From the NCBI GenBank assembly GCA_028287105.1, contig JAQBQH010000266.1, positions 29,159 through 93,158 of the forward strand: a stretch of DNA of 64,000 nucleotides, in the 5' to 3' direction. Shown here one piece after another: positions 24,664-32,346 of the stretch. The notes beneath the pieces are model-generated. The model searched no databases. It had not been told where the DNA came from and was given only the letters and a program-made list of their open reading frames with translations. A program made the translations under genes and the position numbers. Source of the stretch: Myxococcales bacterium (lineage in GTDB: Bacteria; Myxococcota_A; Polyangia; Palsa-1104). Each line of letters begins with the position of its first letter. Position 1 is the first letter of the stretch.

Positions 24664-27039
24664 ATGCGCCGTGCCTTTATTCTCGTGTTTGTCGCCTTTG
24701 CGTTCGCGTTGCCCTGCCGCGCCGCCGCAGAGTCGACGGTCGTCGGACGCGTCCGGCTCGTCGCTGCGGGGCACCTGCCGGCGGACGCGCTCGGCGCCGG
24801 AGCCCGGGACGGTCGGGCGCTTTTGACGGTTAGAATCGCCGGCGGCAGCGACACGCTTCGCCGCGCCGGTTTCGACGCCCAGCCGCTCGCGGGAGACATC
24901 GCGCAAATCCGGGTGACCTCCGCCGAGCTGAACCGTCTTCTCGTGTATCCCGGCGTCGTGACGATCGAGGAGCGCCGCATCCTGAGGCCGCTCCTCGATG
25001 CATCGGGGCCCGCCATCGGCGCGCCCGCCGCCCGTGCCGAGACCGGCCTCGACGGCACGGGCGTCCTCATCGGTGTCGTCGACACCGGCGTCGACTTCCG
25101 CCATGCGGACCTGCGCAACGCCGACGGCTCCACGCGCGTCGCCGCGCTGCTCGACTACGCACACCCCCGGAACACGCTCCACCCCGAGCTACCCGACTAC
25201 GGCGATGCAGCCCTCTCGCTGCGTGCCGATATCGACGCCACGCTCGCGGCCGAAGCGGCCGGTACTGCGCCCGCGACGCCGGTTCAGGAGCGCGATACCA
25301 ACGGGCATGGAACGCACGTCAGCGGCATCACCGCGGCCAACGGCCGCGCCACAGGCCGAGGGTTTTCCGGCGGACGTTACGTCGGCATCGCGCCGGGAGC
25401 GGATCTCGTGACGGTTCAGGGCACCCACGGCGACGCCACGTTCACCGATGCGGACGTCATCACGGGCTGCCGCTTCGCCGTGGAAGAGGCGGCGCGCCTC
25501 GGCCGTCCGATCGTGGTCAACCTCAGCCTCGGCAGCAATGCGGGCCCCCACGATGGCACCAGCGACCTCGAGATCGCGCTCGACGCGCTCTTCCCTGCCG
25601 ACCAACCCGGCACGGCGCTGGTCGTGGCGTCCGGTAACGAAGGCAATAGGGACCAGCACGCGGGCGCCTGGGCGCTCGACGGCAGCGCCTCCGTCCGGGT
25701 CAACGAGGCATCGAGCAACCAGCCGGACTCCCAGATCGCATTCGAGATTTGGCACACCGGGGCGTTCGACGTCTCGGTCATCTCTCCGTCCGGGCACCGG
25801 TTTGGTCCCGCCAGGGCGGGCGTCCTGTTCAACGGGACTCAGACCAAGGAGGGGCTCGTTCTCATCGACAATGCGTCCAACAGCCCGGCGCGCGCGGACG
25901 GCCGTCTACCGGCGAGCGTCGCCATCGTCGGACCCGCGGGCGGCGCGCCGGCATCAGGAATCTGGACGCTGGTGTTCGAGGGACGGGCCTCTCGTTGGGA
26001 CGCATGGATCACCGAATCGCCGGACGCCGCCACCCCCGCCCGCTTCCTCGATCGCGTGTCCGAGGATGGCCGACTCGACATGCCCGCGACCGCGCGTAAC
26101 GCGATTACGGTCGGGTCCTTCGTCACGAAGAATGAGTGGGTCACGATCGACGGGAACGTCGTCATGCGATCCCAGATCGTCGGCAATCCCTCCTCGTTTT
26201 CTTCGTCGGGACCGACTGCCGATGGACGCTTCGCGCCGGACCTCCTCGCCCCAGGCGAGTACATCGCGTCGACGATGTCGCAGGACGCCAGTCCCGACAG
26301 TCCCCAGTCCGCGTTCTTTGTCGCCCCTGGCAACCACTTGACCTGGGCGGACGACGGCATGCACGCGATCCTGCGCGGCACGTCACAGGCCGCGCCACAC
26401 GTCGCCGGCGCAGTCGCACTGCTGTTGCAAGCCGATCCAACGCTGACGTCGATCCAGATACGCGAGATCCTTCGCGCCTCCGCACGCGACGACGGCCGTG
26501 GCTATACCCCGCGGCTCGGCTTCGGCAAGCTCGACGTCCTGACCGCGCTCCGCTACGTTCGCGGCACACGCGGCGGGGTCGTCAGCCCGACAACCTCTTC
26601 GGTCGGCGTCAGTCGGGACATGATTCCCCCGGGAGATGAGACCACAATCGTGACCGTCACCCCGCGAGGGGGCGACGGAATGCCTCTCGGCCCCGGTCGC
26701 CAGGTCAAAATCAACGCAAGCTACGGCGACCCGACTGGCGACGTCGTCGATCTCGGGTTCGGCCGCTACGAACGTACCTTTGCCGCGCACTCCCCTCGAG
26801 GTTCGACCGCCGTCATCAATGTCGAAGTCGATGGCGTGACGCTCTCGGCGCACCCGACCTTCTTCATCGTCGAGAGTCGGGCAGATATCGGTGCCCCATT
26901 CGTCGCCGGCGGCGGATGCTCGCTACTGCCTCGTTCGGCTCCGACGACCGGCGGTCTCGCGCCGTTCGCCGGCCTCATGCTCTTGATGCTCCTCAGAAAG
27001 TCGCGCCGCCGCCGCCTTGCTCGTACGCTCGCATCGTGA
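24664..27039 (+). CDS. Subtilisin-like S8 serine protease with MYXO-CTERM-type tail
   Basis: A 791-residue secreted protease. Signal peptide (RAFILVFVAFAFALPCRAAA), prodomain-like region, then the catalytic triad: Asp in GVVDTGVDFRHADL (about 140), His in DTNGHGTHVSG (about 217), Ser in RGTSQAAPHVAG (about 572). A large insert of about 300 residues lies between His and Ser, with an embedded PA- or beta-sandwich-like stretch. The tail GGGCSLLPRSAPTTGGLAPFAG, a hydrophobic segment (LMLLMLL) and KSRRRRLARTL matches the tripartite MYXO-CTERM sorting signal, implying cell-surface attachment after cleavage at the Cys. This is the main taxonomic marker in the window. Confidence 0.95.
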   Translation: MRRAFILVFVAFAFALPCRAAAESTVVGRVRLVAAGHLPADALGAGARDGRALLTVRIAGGSDTLRRAGFDAQPLAGDIAQIRVTSAELNRLLVYPGVVTIEERRILRPLLDASGPAIGAPAARAETGLDGTGVLIGVVDTGVDFRHADLRNADGSTRVAALLDYAHPRNTLHPELPDYGDAALSLRADIDATLAAEAAGTAPATPVQERDTNGHGTHVSGITAANGRATGRGFSGGRYVGIAPGADLVTVQGTHGDATFTDADVITGCRFAVEEAARLGRPIVVNLSLGSNAGPHDGTSDLEIALDALFPADQPGTALVVASGNEGNRDQHAGAWALDGSASVRVNEASSNQPDSQIAFEIWHTGAFDVSVISPSGHRFGPARAGVLFNGTQTKEGLVLIDNASNSPARADGRLPASVAIVGPAGGAPASGIWTLVFEGRASRWDAWITESPDAATPARFLDRVSEDGRLDMPATARNAITVGSFVTKNEWVTIDGNVVMRSQIVGNPSSFSSSGPTADGRFAPDLLAPGEYIASTMSQDASPDSPQSAFFVAPGNHLTWADDGMHAILRGTSQAAPHVAGAVALLLQADPTLTSIQIREILRASARDDGRGYTPRLGFGKLDVLTALRYVRGTRGGVVSPTTSSVGVSRDMIPPGDETTIVTVTPRGGDGMPLGPGRQVKINASYGDPTGDVVDLGFGRYERTFAAHSPRGSTAVINVEVDGVTLSAHPTFFIVESRADIGAPFVAGGGCSLLPRSAPTTGGLAPFAGLMLLMLLRKSRRRRLARTLAS

Positions 27040-27087
27040 GCCAGGCAACCCGGCCCCACCGCTCCGCGACCAATCAACGGAGTCGCC

Positions 27088-27116
27088 TTGCGCCGTCCCA
27101 GACCCCCGACTATAGT
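27088..27116 (+). promoter_or_regulatory. Candidate promoter for the Cys-rich lipoprotein operon
   Basis: -35 TTGCGC (27088-27093), 17-base spacer, -10 TATAGT (27111-27116, 5 of 6). Ten bases then separate it from ATG 27127. It makes the internal ATG 27127 the likely start, as TTG 27088 would lie inside the -35. Confidence 0.5.
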
Positions 27117-27126
27117 GCGCCCCCTG

Positions 27127-27648
27127 ATGTGGCGAGCCCCGCTCGTCGCCCTCCTGTTGTTCGCCGGATGCGGCCACAACATCGGCGACTCATGCACCAC
27201 CAACGTCGACTGCAGCCCAACCGGCGATCGCTTCTGCGATACGTCCGCCGTCAACGGCTACTGCACCGAAGAGAATTGCGGCGTCAGCTCGTGCCCGAGC
27301 GAAGCCGTCTGCATCCGGTTCTTCTCGCCAATCGACACCGAGCCCTGCCATTTCGACACGGCCTCGAGTCGATCCGATTGCGTGCACGTCGACGACCGTT
27401 GCGTATGCGACCGCACGGACGGCAATGGCGAATGCAGCACCTTTACCGCCGCCGGCACCAATGGCCACTGCGCTCCGAGCGCGACGGAGCGGCGTTGGTG
27501 CGAGCGCAAGTGCTCGTCCGATGGCGACTGCCGCGCCGGCTACGAATGTCGCTCGACGGGCACCTTCGGAGCCGATCCGGTGCCAACATTCGACCTCGGC
27601 GCGGGCCAACCAACGAAGTTCTGCGCTCCGACCGGCCGTTCGTCCTAG
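27127..27648 (+). CDS. Cysteine-rich lipoprotein
   Basis: A 173-residue lipoprotein: MWRAPLVALLLFAGCG with a clear lipobox (FAGC). Many Cys residues in short spacings (SCTTNVDC, FCDT, YCTEENCGVSSC, ERKCSSDGDCRAGYEC) resemble EGF-like or Dickkopf-type disulfide knots common in Myxococcota surface proteins. Function unknown. It lies 9 bases upstream of two ABC permease genes on the same strand; it is far too small to be their substrate-binding protein. Confidence 0.75.
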   Translation: MWRAPLVALLLFAGCGHNIGDSCTTNVDCSPTGDRFCDTSAVNGYCTEENCGVSSCPSEAVCIRFFSPIDTEPCHFDTASSRSDCVHVDDRCVCDRTDGNGECSTFTAAGTNGHCAPSATERRWCERKCSSDGDCRAGYECRSTGTFGADPVPTFDLGAGQPTKFCAPTGRSS

Positions 27649-27657
27649 TCGCCCGTC

Positions 27658-28587
27658 ATGCGCGGTAGCTTCCTCCGCCGCCGCCTCCTGTCGAGCCTCA
27701 CGGCCGTCTTGGGTGTGTCCGTCCTGGTGTTCCTTCTGGTGCACCTGATCCCGGGCGATCCTGTCGACAATCTGCTCGGCGAGCGCGCCGACCCGATCGA
27801 CAAGCTCGAGATGCGGCGCTGCATGGACCTCGATCAGTCGCTGGTCGTGCAGTTCGGCCGGTTCATCAAGAATGTCGGCAACGGGACGCTTGGACGCACG
27901 TGCCCGGATCAACGGCGCACGGTCACCTCTCTGATCGCCGAGGCGCTACCCTCCACGATCGCCCTGGCAGGGGCGGCCATGTTCGTCGCGCTGATCTTTG
28001 CGCTACCCCTCGGAGTGGCCGCAGCGCTACGGCCGCGCAGCGCGCTGGATGCCGGTGCCACGATCATCTCGCTCGCGGGCATCTCGATGCCCTCCATGTG
28101 GCTGGGACCACTGCTTCTCGCCATCTTCTATGTGGGGCTGCAATGGCTGCCCGGTCCCGCCGATCAGGCGGGGTTACCTGGCCTCATCCTGCCGGCGTTC
28201 ATGCTCGGTACACACCTCATGGCGATGCTGGCCCGCATGACGCGCTCGTCGTTGCTCGAGGTCCTCGGTGAGGATTACGTTCGCACTGCGCGCGCCAAAG
28301 GACTCTCGTCGACGGTGGTGGTGCTCCGTCATGCCCTGCGCAACGCGCTCGTACCAGTCATCACGGTCGCTGGAATTCAATTCGGCTCGCTCTTGGCGGG
28401 CGCGGTTGTGACGGAGAAGGTCTTTGCGCGCCCCGGGATCGGCACGCTCCTGCTCGAAGCGATCTCGCAACGCGACTATCGGGTCGTGCAAGGCTGCACG
28501 CTCGTCATCGCGGTCAGCTACGTCACGGTCAACCTGCTCGTTGACCTCGCCTACGGTCTCGCCGATCCACGGATACGAGTGCAATGA
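27658..28587 (+). CDS. ABC transporter permease, DppB/OppB type
   Basis: A 309-residue inner-membrane permease of the peptide/nickel (Dpp/Opp) family. It begins [33 protein letters not shown], the family start; the cytoplasmic coupling-helix region reads [27 protein letters not shown] (EAA-loop position, about 205-230), and it ends with [13 protein letters not shown]. It overlaps the next gene by 4 bases (ATGA). No ATPase (DppD/F-type) or binding protein is in the window, so partners must be elsewhere. Confidence 0.93.
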   Translation: MRGSFLRRRLLSSLTAVLGVSVLVFLLVHLIPGDPVDNLLGERADPIDKLEMRRCMDLDQSLVVQFGRFIKNVGNGTLGRTCPDQRRTVTSLIAEALPSTIALAGAAMFVALIFALPLGVAAALRPRSALDAGATIISLAGISMPSMWLGPLLLAIFYVGLQWLPGPADQAGLPGLILPAFMLGTHLMAMLARMTRSSLLEVLGEDYVRTARAKGLSSTVVVLRHALRNALVPVITVAGIQFGSLLAGAVVTEKVFARPGIGTLLLEAISQRDYRVVQGCTLVIAVSYVTVNLLVDLAYGLADPRIRVQ

Positions 28588-29411
28588 GGCGCTTCTTCGG
28601 CAAGGTCGGTATCGGCCCAACGTTCGGCCTCCTCCTGTTGACGGCCTTCTTTCTGGCCGCGCTCGTCGGCCCGTGGCTCGCCCCGTACGGGCCGGAGGCG
28701 CAAAATCTGGGGCATCTGCTCGAAAAGCCTAGTCACGCGCACCTCCTCGGCACCGACGAAAACGGCTGCGACGTCCTCTCGCAGCTTCTATGGGGAGCGC
28801 GCCTGGCCGCCGGGATTTCCCTCACCGTCGTCGCGCTCTGTCTCGCAATCGGGACCGCCGTGGGAACGATCGCAGGCTACTTCGGCGGCTGGGTTGACGA
28901 AGTGATCATGCGGGCCGTCGACGTACTCCTCGCGTTTCCCGGGATCTTGTTGAACCTCGCCATCGTCGCGATGGTGCCTTCGGCCGGCGTAGGCGTCTTC
29001 GTGTTTGCGCTGACTATTAATGGATGGGTCGGATACGCGCGCGTCGCCCGCGGCCAGGTGCTGCAAGTCCGCGAACGCGAATTCGTGCAGGCGGCTCGCG
29101 CGCTCGGTGCGTCGCCGTGGCGAATCATGTTGAGGCACGTCGTGCCGAACACGCTGTCTCCGTTGATCGTGCAAGCGACGTTCGGTTTCGCCGGTGTGAT
29201 CCTCGTCGAAGCGAGCCTGTCGTTCCTCGGAGTCGGTCGCCTACACAACTACAGCTGGGGTTCGCTGTTGTCTCAGGGGACCACCTATCTGTGGCGGACG
29301 CAGCACCTGGCAATGGCTCCGGGCATCGCGATCGCAACGGTCGTGCTCGGATGCAATCTGGTCGGCGACGGCCTTCGTGATCGCTTCGATCCGCGCCGTT
29401 CCATTCGGTAG
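28584..29411 (+). CDS. ABC transporter permease, DppC/OppC type
   Basis: A 275-residue second permease. It has [32 protein letters not shown], the classic GTDxxGRD region with Cys for Arg (GTDENGCD), then a coupling motif [24 protein letters not shown], and a tail [14 protein letters not shown]. The DppB-DppC heterodimer should form the membrane channel for oligopeptides or related substrates. It ends with the operon; a perfect 8-base-stem hairpin follows 20 bases later. Confidence 0.93.
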   Translation: MRRFFGKVGIGPTFGLLLLTAFFLAALVGPWLAPYGPEAQNLGHLLEKPSHAHLLGTDENGCDVLSQLLWGARLAAGISLTVVALCLAIGTAVGTIAGYFGGWVDEVIMRAVDVLLAFPGILLNLAIVAMVPSAGVGVFVFALTINGWVGYARVARGQVLQVREREFVQAARALGASPWRIMLRHVVPNTLSPLIVQATFGFAGVILVEASLSFLGVGRLHNYSWGSLLSQGTTYLWRTQHLAMAPGIAIATVVLGCNLVGDGLRDRFDPRRSIR

Positions 29412-29430
29412 GCGACCGCTCGCTCGCTCT

Positions 29431-29450
29431 GCCAGCAGCGGTCTGCTGGC
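29431..29450 (+). terminator. Perfect 8-bp hairpin after the permease operon
   Basis: GCCAGCAG and CTGCTGGC pair without mismatch around a 4-base loop (CGGT), 20 bases after the permease stop. No U-run follows, so it is either a weak terminator or a 3' stabilising stem; it may also separate the permeases from the small lipoproteins. Confidence 0.45.
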
Positions 29451-29488
29451 GCACCACCTGCATCGACATTAGCGACGGAGGTGAGCCG

Positions 29489-29680
29489 ATGCGAAAGCTC
29501 GCGCTCGTCACGATCCTGGGCCTCTCGGCTAGCTGTGCGCATCACGGACGCGACCAGAATCTGGCGACTCGCCAGTCGGTGACGGCGCCGCGCGGCGACT
29601 TCGAAGGCGCCCGGCGTGACCCAGGCGGTGCGCCGGCCATGCAGCCCGAGACGCCCATCGTTACTCCACCGGTTCCGTAA
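29489..29680 (+). CDS. Small lipoprotein (63 residues)
   Basis: MRKLALVTILGLSASCAHHG carries a lipoprotein-like signal with SASC at the cleavage site, then a short polar, Pro-rich tail ending PIVTPPVP. An ideal Shine-Dalgarno GGAGGTGA precedes ATG 29489. Similar architecture (signal, short body, Pro-rich end) to the next gene 12 bases downstream. Function unknown; such small lipoproteins are common in envelopes of this phylum. Confidence 0.6.
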   Translation: MRKLALVTILGLSASCAHHGRDQNLATRQSVTAPRGDFEGARRDPGGAPAMQPETPIVTPPVP

Positions 29681-29692
29681 AGGGAGGAAACC

Positions 29693-29968
29693 ATGTCGAG
29701 GAGCTTGATGTTTGCTGGCGCAATCGCCCTGTTCGTAGGCGGCTGCGCGTCGTCTGCCGACACCGAACGTCGCGCGCAGACGCATGACAGCCGCGCGCGC
29801 CAGGCAGCCGCGTACGAGGATTACGACCGCGCAGCGCAGGAGAAGCACGAAGCCGATCGCCTGCACTCGAAAGCCGCATCGGAGCGAGCCGACGAAGCCG
29901 CGAGCGGCGACATCCCAGCAGCGCCGCCGGCCGACTACGTGCCGCCGCCTCCGCCGCCCGTTCCGTAG
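29693..29968 (+). CDS. Small lipoprotein with helical body and proline tail
   Basis: A 91-residue lipoprotein: FAGAIALFVGGCASS has lipobox VGGC; then a helical, charged body (AAAYEDYDRAAQEKHEADRL) and the tail PPPPPPVP. GGGAGG lies 5 bases before ATG 29693. Probably co-transcribed with the preceding small lipoprotein. Its helix plus Pro tail resembles Lpp-like spacers. No function assigned. Confidence 0.62.
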   Translation: MSRSLMFAGAIALFVGGCASSADTERRAQTHDSRARQAAAYEDYDRAAQEKHEADRLHSKAASERADEAASGDIPAAPPADYVPPPPPPVP

Positions 29969-29980
29969 CGGGGACGCGCG

Positions 29981-30946
29981 CTATCGCAGTTGATCGCTCG
30001 GTGGGACGGTAAGATTACCAATGCGCCCACCGAGCGACAGCGTTCCGGCCCATCGCATGATGGGTGGCGGGGACTCTGAACGTCCTGCGAACACGTCCTC
30101 GATGCCCTGGACGTAGCGCCGAACCATCTCCGCGGCGAACACGGCGCCGGCTTGCGGCGTCGCGCGATGCGGCCTTCCCGTATAGCCGGGAAACGGCCGC
30201 AGTGCATTCCAACCGACCCCCGCCGCGGCAAACGACAGCTCACGCGAGAGCTGATCGGCGCCGAGCGCGCGCGCCACCTTCGCCGCCAGGAGGAACTTCG
30301 TGTCCGGCCGCACATCCGGACAGGGCGGCAGCGATTTGTAATCGGGTGAAACCGACTCCGGCGCGTAATGCAACGCCATCGAGGTCTCGAAGAAGCCGGC
30401 GTGGAAGTCGAGCGCCAGCGCCTCCATCATCTGTGCCCGCTCGGCATCATCTGCGATGTGCTTGAATGCCGCCGCGTACTTCGACGACTCGAGGAACAAG
30501 AGCTCGGTCAGCACTCCGTTGAATGGCGCGATGGCGCGCACATTCGCGGCGCGCAGGAGCTCGACGCCTGCCTCGATTGCGAGATTATGTAGCGGCGCGC
30601 CGTGGAACGTCATCAGGATCACCTTGGTGGTCCCGAGCTCCGCCAGCGCGCGGCACGCCTCGACGACGAGGTGACGCACGACTGGAAACGGCGTGCGCCG
30701 CGTCCCGAGACCGGGACACGGCTCGACACCGACTTCCAGATCAGCCCCGAGCAGCAGCGGCCAATCGTGTGTCTTCGCGAGCTCTTCGTGTACTTCCCTC
30801 ACGAGACCGAGGCTGATCAAGCGATCGTTGTGCAGCGACAGATGCGGCCCGTGATACTCGACCGGGTTGATCGTGAGATACACCGGCGCACCGGTGCGTA
30901 CGAGCCGGCGCGCTTCCTGATGTGCAACATCCAAAAGCGAAATCAT
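29981..30946 (-). CDS. Creatininase-family amidohydrolase
   Basis: A 321-residue protein with creatininase-fold metal motifs: NPVEYHGPHLSLHND (Glu, His and Asp metal ligands, about residues 27-41), TFHGAPLHN (about 112-120) and DFHAGFFETS (about 175-184). Members hydrolyse cyclic amides (creatinine, formamidopyrimidines) or act as peptidases in mycofactocin maturation; the substrate here is unknown. It starts 12 bases after the nitrilase-like gene on the same strand, so the two amide-directed enzymes are probably one operon. Confidence 0.85.
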   Translation of the reverse strand: MISLLDVAHQEARRLVRTGAPVYLTINPVEYHGPHLSLHNDRLISLGLVREVHEELAKTHDWPLLLGADLEVGVEPCPGLGTRRTPFPVVRHLVVEACRALAELGTTKVILMTFHGAPLHNLAIEAGVELLRAANVRAIAPFNGVLTELLFLESSKYAAAFKHIADDAERAQMMEALALDFHAGFFETSMALHYAPESVSPDYKSLPPCPDVRPDTKFLLAAKVARALGADQLSRELSFAAAGVGWNALRPFPGYTGRPHRATPQAGAVFAAEMVRRYVQGIEDVFAGRSESPPPIMRWAGTLSLGGRIGNLTVPPSDQLR

Positions 30947-30958
30947 GGGCGAACTATC

Positions 30959-31837
30959 TCACAGCGAGATCGTGACGGGATATTCGCCCGCGCTCAAAGG
31001 CGTCTGCCATCGCGACCGCGGCACGGCCACTCTGCCCCGACGCGGGAGATTGCACATCGATACGAAGTCACGCGCCGCCCCGTCCTCGTAGACGTAGAAA
31101 CCGCTACGGATCGAACGCGGGTTCGGCCACGCCGCCGGGGCTTTGATCGGCTGCGTCGCGTCGAGCACCTCTTCGGCTTTGAGCGCGAGCGCGCGCTGCC
31201 CCGGATCACGTGGGACATGGAAGGCGTTGACGTGAAACGCCGTCCGCGCTGCGCCGACGGCGATCGCCTGACCGAGCAATCGCGAAGCGACCCGCTCGGC
31301 GCCGTAGGCGAAGTTGCCCACTACCACCAGCAGATCGCATTGCAGCGTCTCCGGTGAGAGTTGCAGAAACGCCGCCACGTCGGAGCAGATGATGAAGCGG
31401 GCGTCGATCAGCGCGTCCTGCCAATCGAGCCGCACACGATTGATGCGAGCATACGGCGCGACGCCAATTCCGGGTCCGTCGGGTTCGACATCCATCTCGA
31501 ATGACTGCGGCGTGACCTTCGCTTGCGGCACGTGAACGCTGCCATGCCTCGTGAAGATCGTGAGCGCGTTGTAACGTGCATCCGCGTCGCGTCCCGGCAG
31601 ATCTTCGAGCAGATCGGGGCCGAGGTTGAGGGTCGTGATGACGTTGATGTCGCGCTCCTGCGCGAGCGCGATCAGTCGTGCGAAAGCGCGGCCGGCGCCC
31701 TGAGGCGTCCATGCGAGATACTCGGGAAGGAACGCCGTCTCACCCGGCTCGACCGCATCGAGCGCCGCGAAGGCACGTTCCAACATCTGCTCTTCGGTAC
31801 CGAGTTGCAGCGCGATCAGATGGAAGTCGGCGATCAC
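30959..31837 (-). CDS. Carbon-nitrogen (nitrilase-like) hydrolase
   Basis: A 292-residue protein with the nitrilase triad in order: Glu in FLPEYLAW (about residue 35), Lys in VPQAKVTPQSFE (about 105) and Cys in FIICSDVAAF (about 147; the IC.D catalytic form). Cys, Lys and Glu make an amidase or nitrilase. GTG 31837 is chosen since it begins the VIADFHLIALQLG strand; a long frame beyond it to 32224 has no homology. The downstream partner is a creatininase-family enzyme, suggesting joint action on cyclic or linear amides. Substrate not deducible. Confidence 0.72.
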   Translation of the reverse strand: MIADFHLIALQLGTEEQMLERAFAALDAVEPGETAFLPEYLAWTPQGAGRAFARLIALAQERDINVITTLNLGPDLLEDLPGRDADARYNALTIFTRHGSVHVPQAKVTPQSFEMDVEPDGPGIGVAPYARINRVRLDWQDALIDARFIICSDVAAFLQLSPETLQCDLLVVVGNFAYGAERVASRLLGQAIAVGAARTAFHVNAFHVPRDPGQRALALKAEEVLDATQPIKAPAAWPNPRSIRSGFYVYEDGAARDFVSMCNLPRRGRVAVPRSRWQTPLSAGEYPVTISL

Positions 31838-31873
31838 CAATCGCGAGGTTAGCGCGTTTCGGCTGCGGAATCC

Positions 31874-31933
31874 GATCCGGTAACCGGACAAGATCCGGAT
31901 ACCGGTTGCCACCTGCCGGTTGCCGCCCGGCAA
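31874..31933. promoter_or_regulatory. Repeat-dense divergent intergenic region, operator-like
   Basis: Between the nitrilase-like gene and the small 31964 gene. It contains TCCGGTAACCGGA (6-1-6 inverted repeat), two 14-base direct copies GATCCGGTAACCGG and GATCCGGATACCGG (31874-31887 and 31892-31905; period 18, two mismatches), CCGGTTGCC twice (31902-31910 and 31916-31924) and TTGCCGCCCGGCAA (6-2-6, 31920-31933). The density fits a regulator binding cluster, with no regulator gene next to it. Confidence 0.35.
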
Positions 31934-31963
31934 CTGCGCGAAATCGCGCGTTCCGACCTCGGC

Positions 31964-32311
31964 ATGTCCCTCGCAATGTCGCGCGGCATGCACAACGACC
32001 CGCTCATCCAGCTGCTCACCGAGATTCATCAGAACGTCGATCGCGTCTGCGAAGATCTCCAGCGCGATCGCCCCGACCTCGCCGCCGCGCTTCGCGACAA
32101 CGCCGCGTGGATCCCGCGCCCCGAAGAGCTGGCGCGCGGAGTGCTCCCGTCGACGAAAGCGAGTGTGCGGCGGCTCGGCCCGCTCCTCTACGATGCGCTC
32201 GACGAGGGCGTCGTAGATGCCCATCGCTTCGACGCATTAATGGTGACGCGATCGCGCGCAGAGCGGGTCCTCGCCGCACGCGTCCTGCGTACCAAGACGA
32301 GGACGCGCTGA
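31964..32311 (+). CDS. Small hypothetical protein (115 residues)
   Basis: No recognised family. The body HNDPLIQLLTEIHQNVDRVC and DLAAALRDNAAWIPRPEELAR reads like a soluble helical protein; there is no signal peptide. ATG codons at 31964, 31976 and 31988 are all possible starts; the last begins MHNDPL. Its last codons lie in the first unit of a 24-base tandem duplication, so its C-terminal residues TKTRTR and stop may have been altered by that duplication. Confidence 0.45.
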   Translation: MSLAMSRGMHNDPLIQLLTEIHQNVDRVCEDLQRDRPDLAAALRDNAAWIPRPEELARGVLPSTKASVRRLGPLLYDALDEGVVDAHRFDALMVTRSRAERVLAARVLRTKTRTR

Positions 32312-32346
32312 TGTTACGGCGTGAGGACGCGCTGATGTTACGGCGT
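32299..32346. repeat. Exact 24-bp tandem direct repeat at convergent gene ends
   Basis: The unit starting GAGGACGCGCTG occurs at 32299-32322 and again immediately at 32323-32346 with no mismatch; three further bases also match. The first copy contains the stop of the 31964 gene, the second the stop of dacB. A replication-slippage duplication at a gene junction is the simple explanation. Confidence 0.9.

Noticed and set aside
24627..25182. Extended minus-strand start for dtd
   Set aside because: Would run inside the S8 protease; the conserved DTD N-terminus starts at GTG 24626.
31920..32216. Alternative plus-strand frame overlapping the small 31964 gene
   Set aside because: Arg/Ser/Pro-rich composition; the 31964 frame looks more like a soluble protein.
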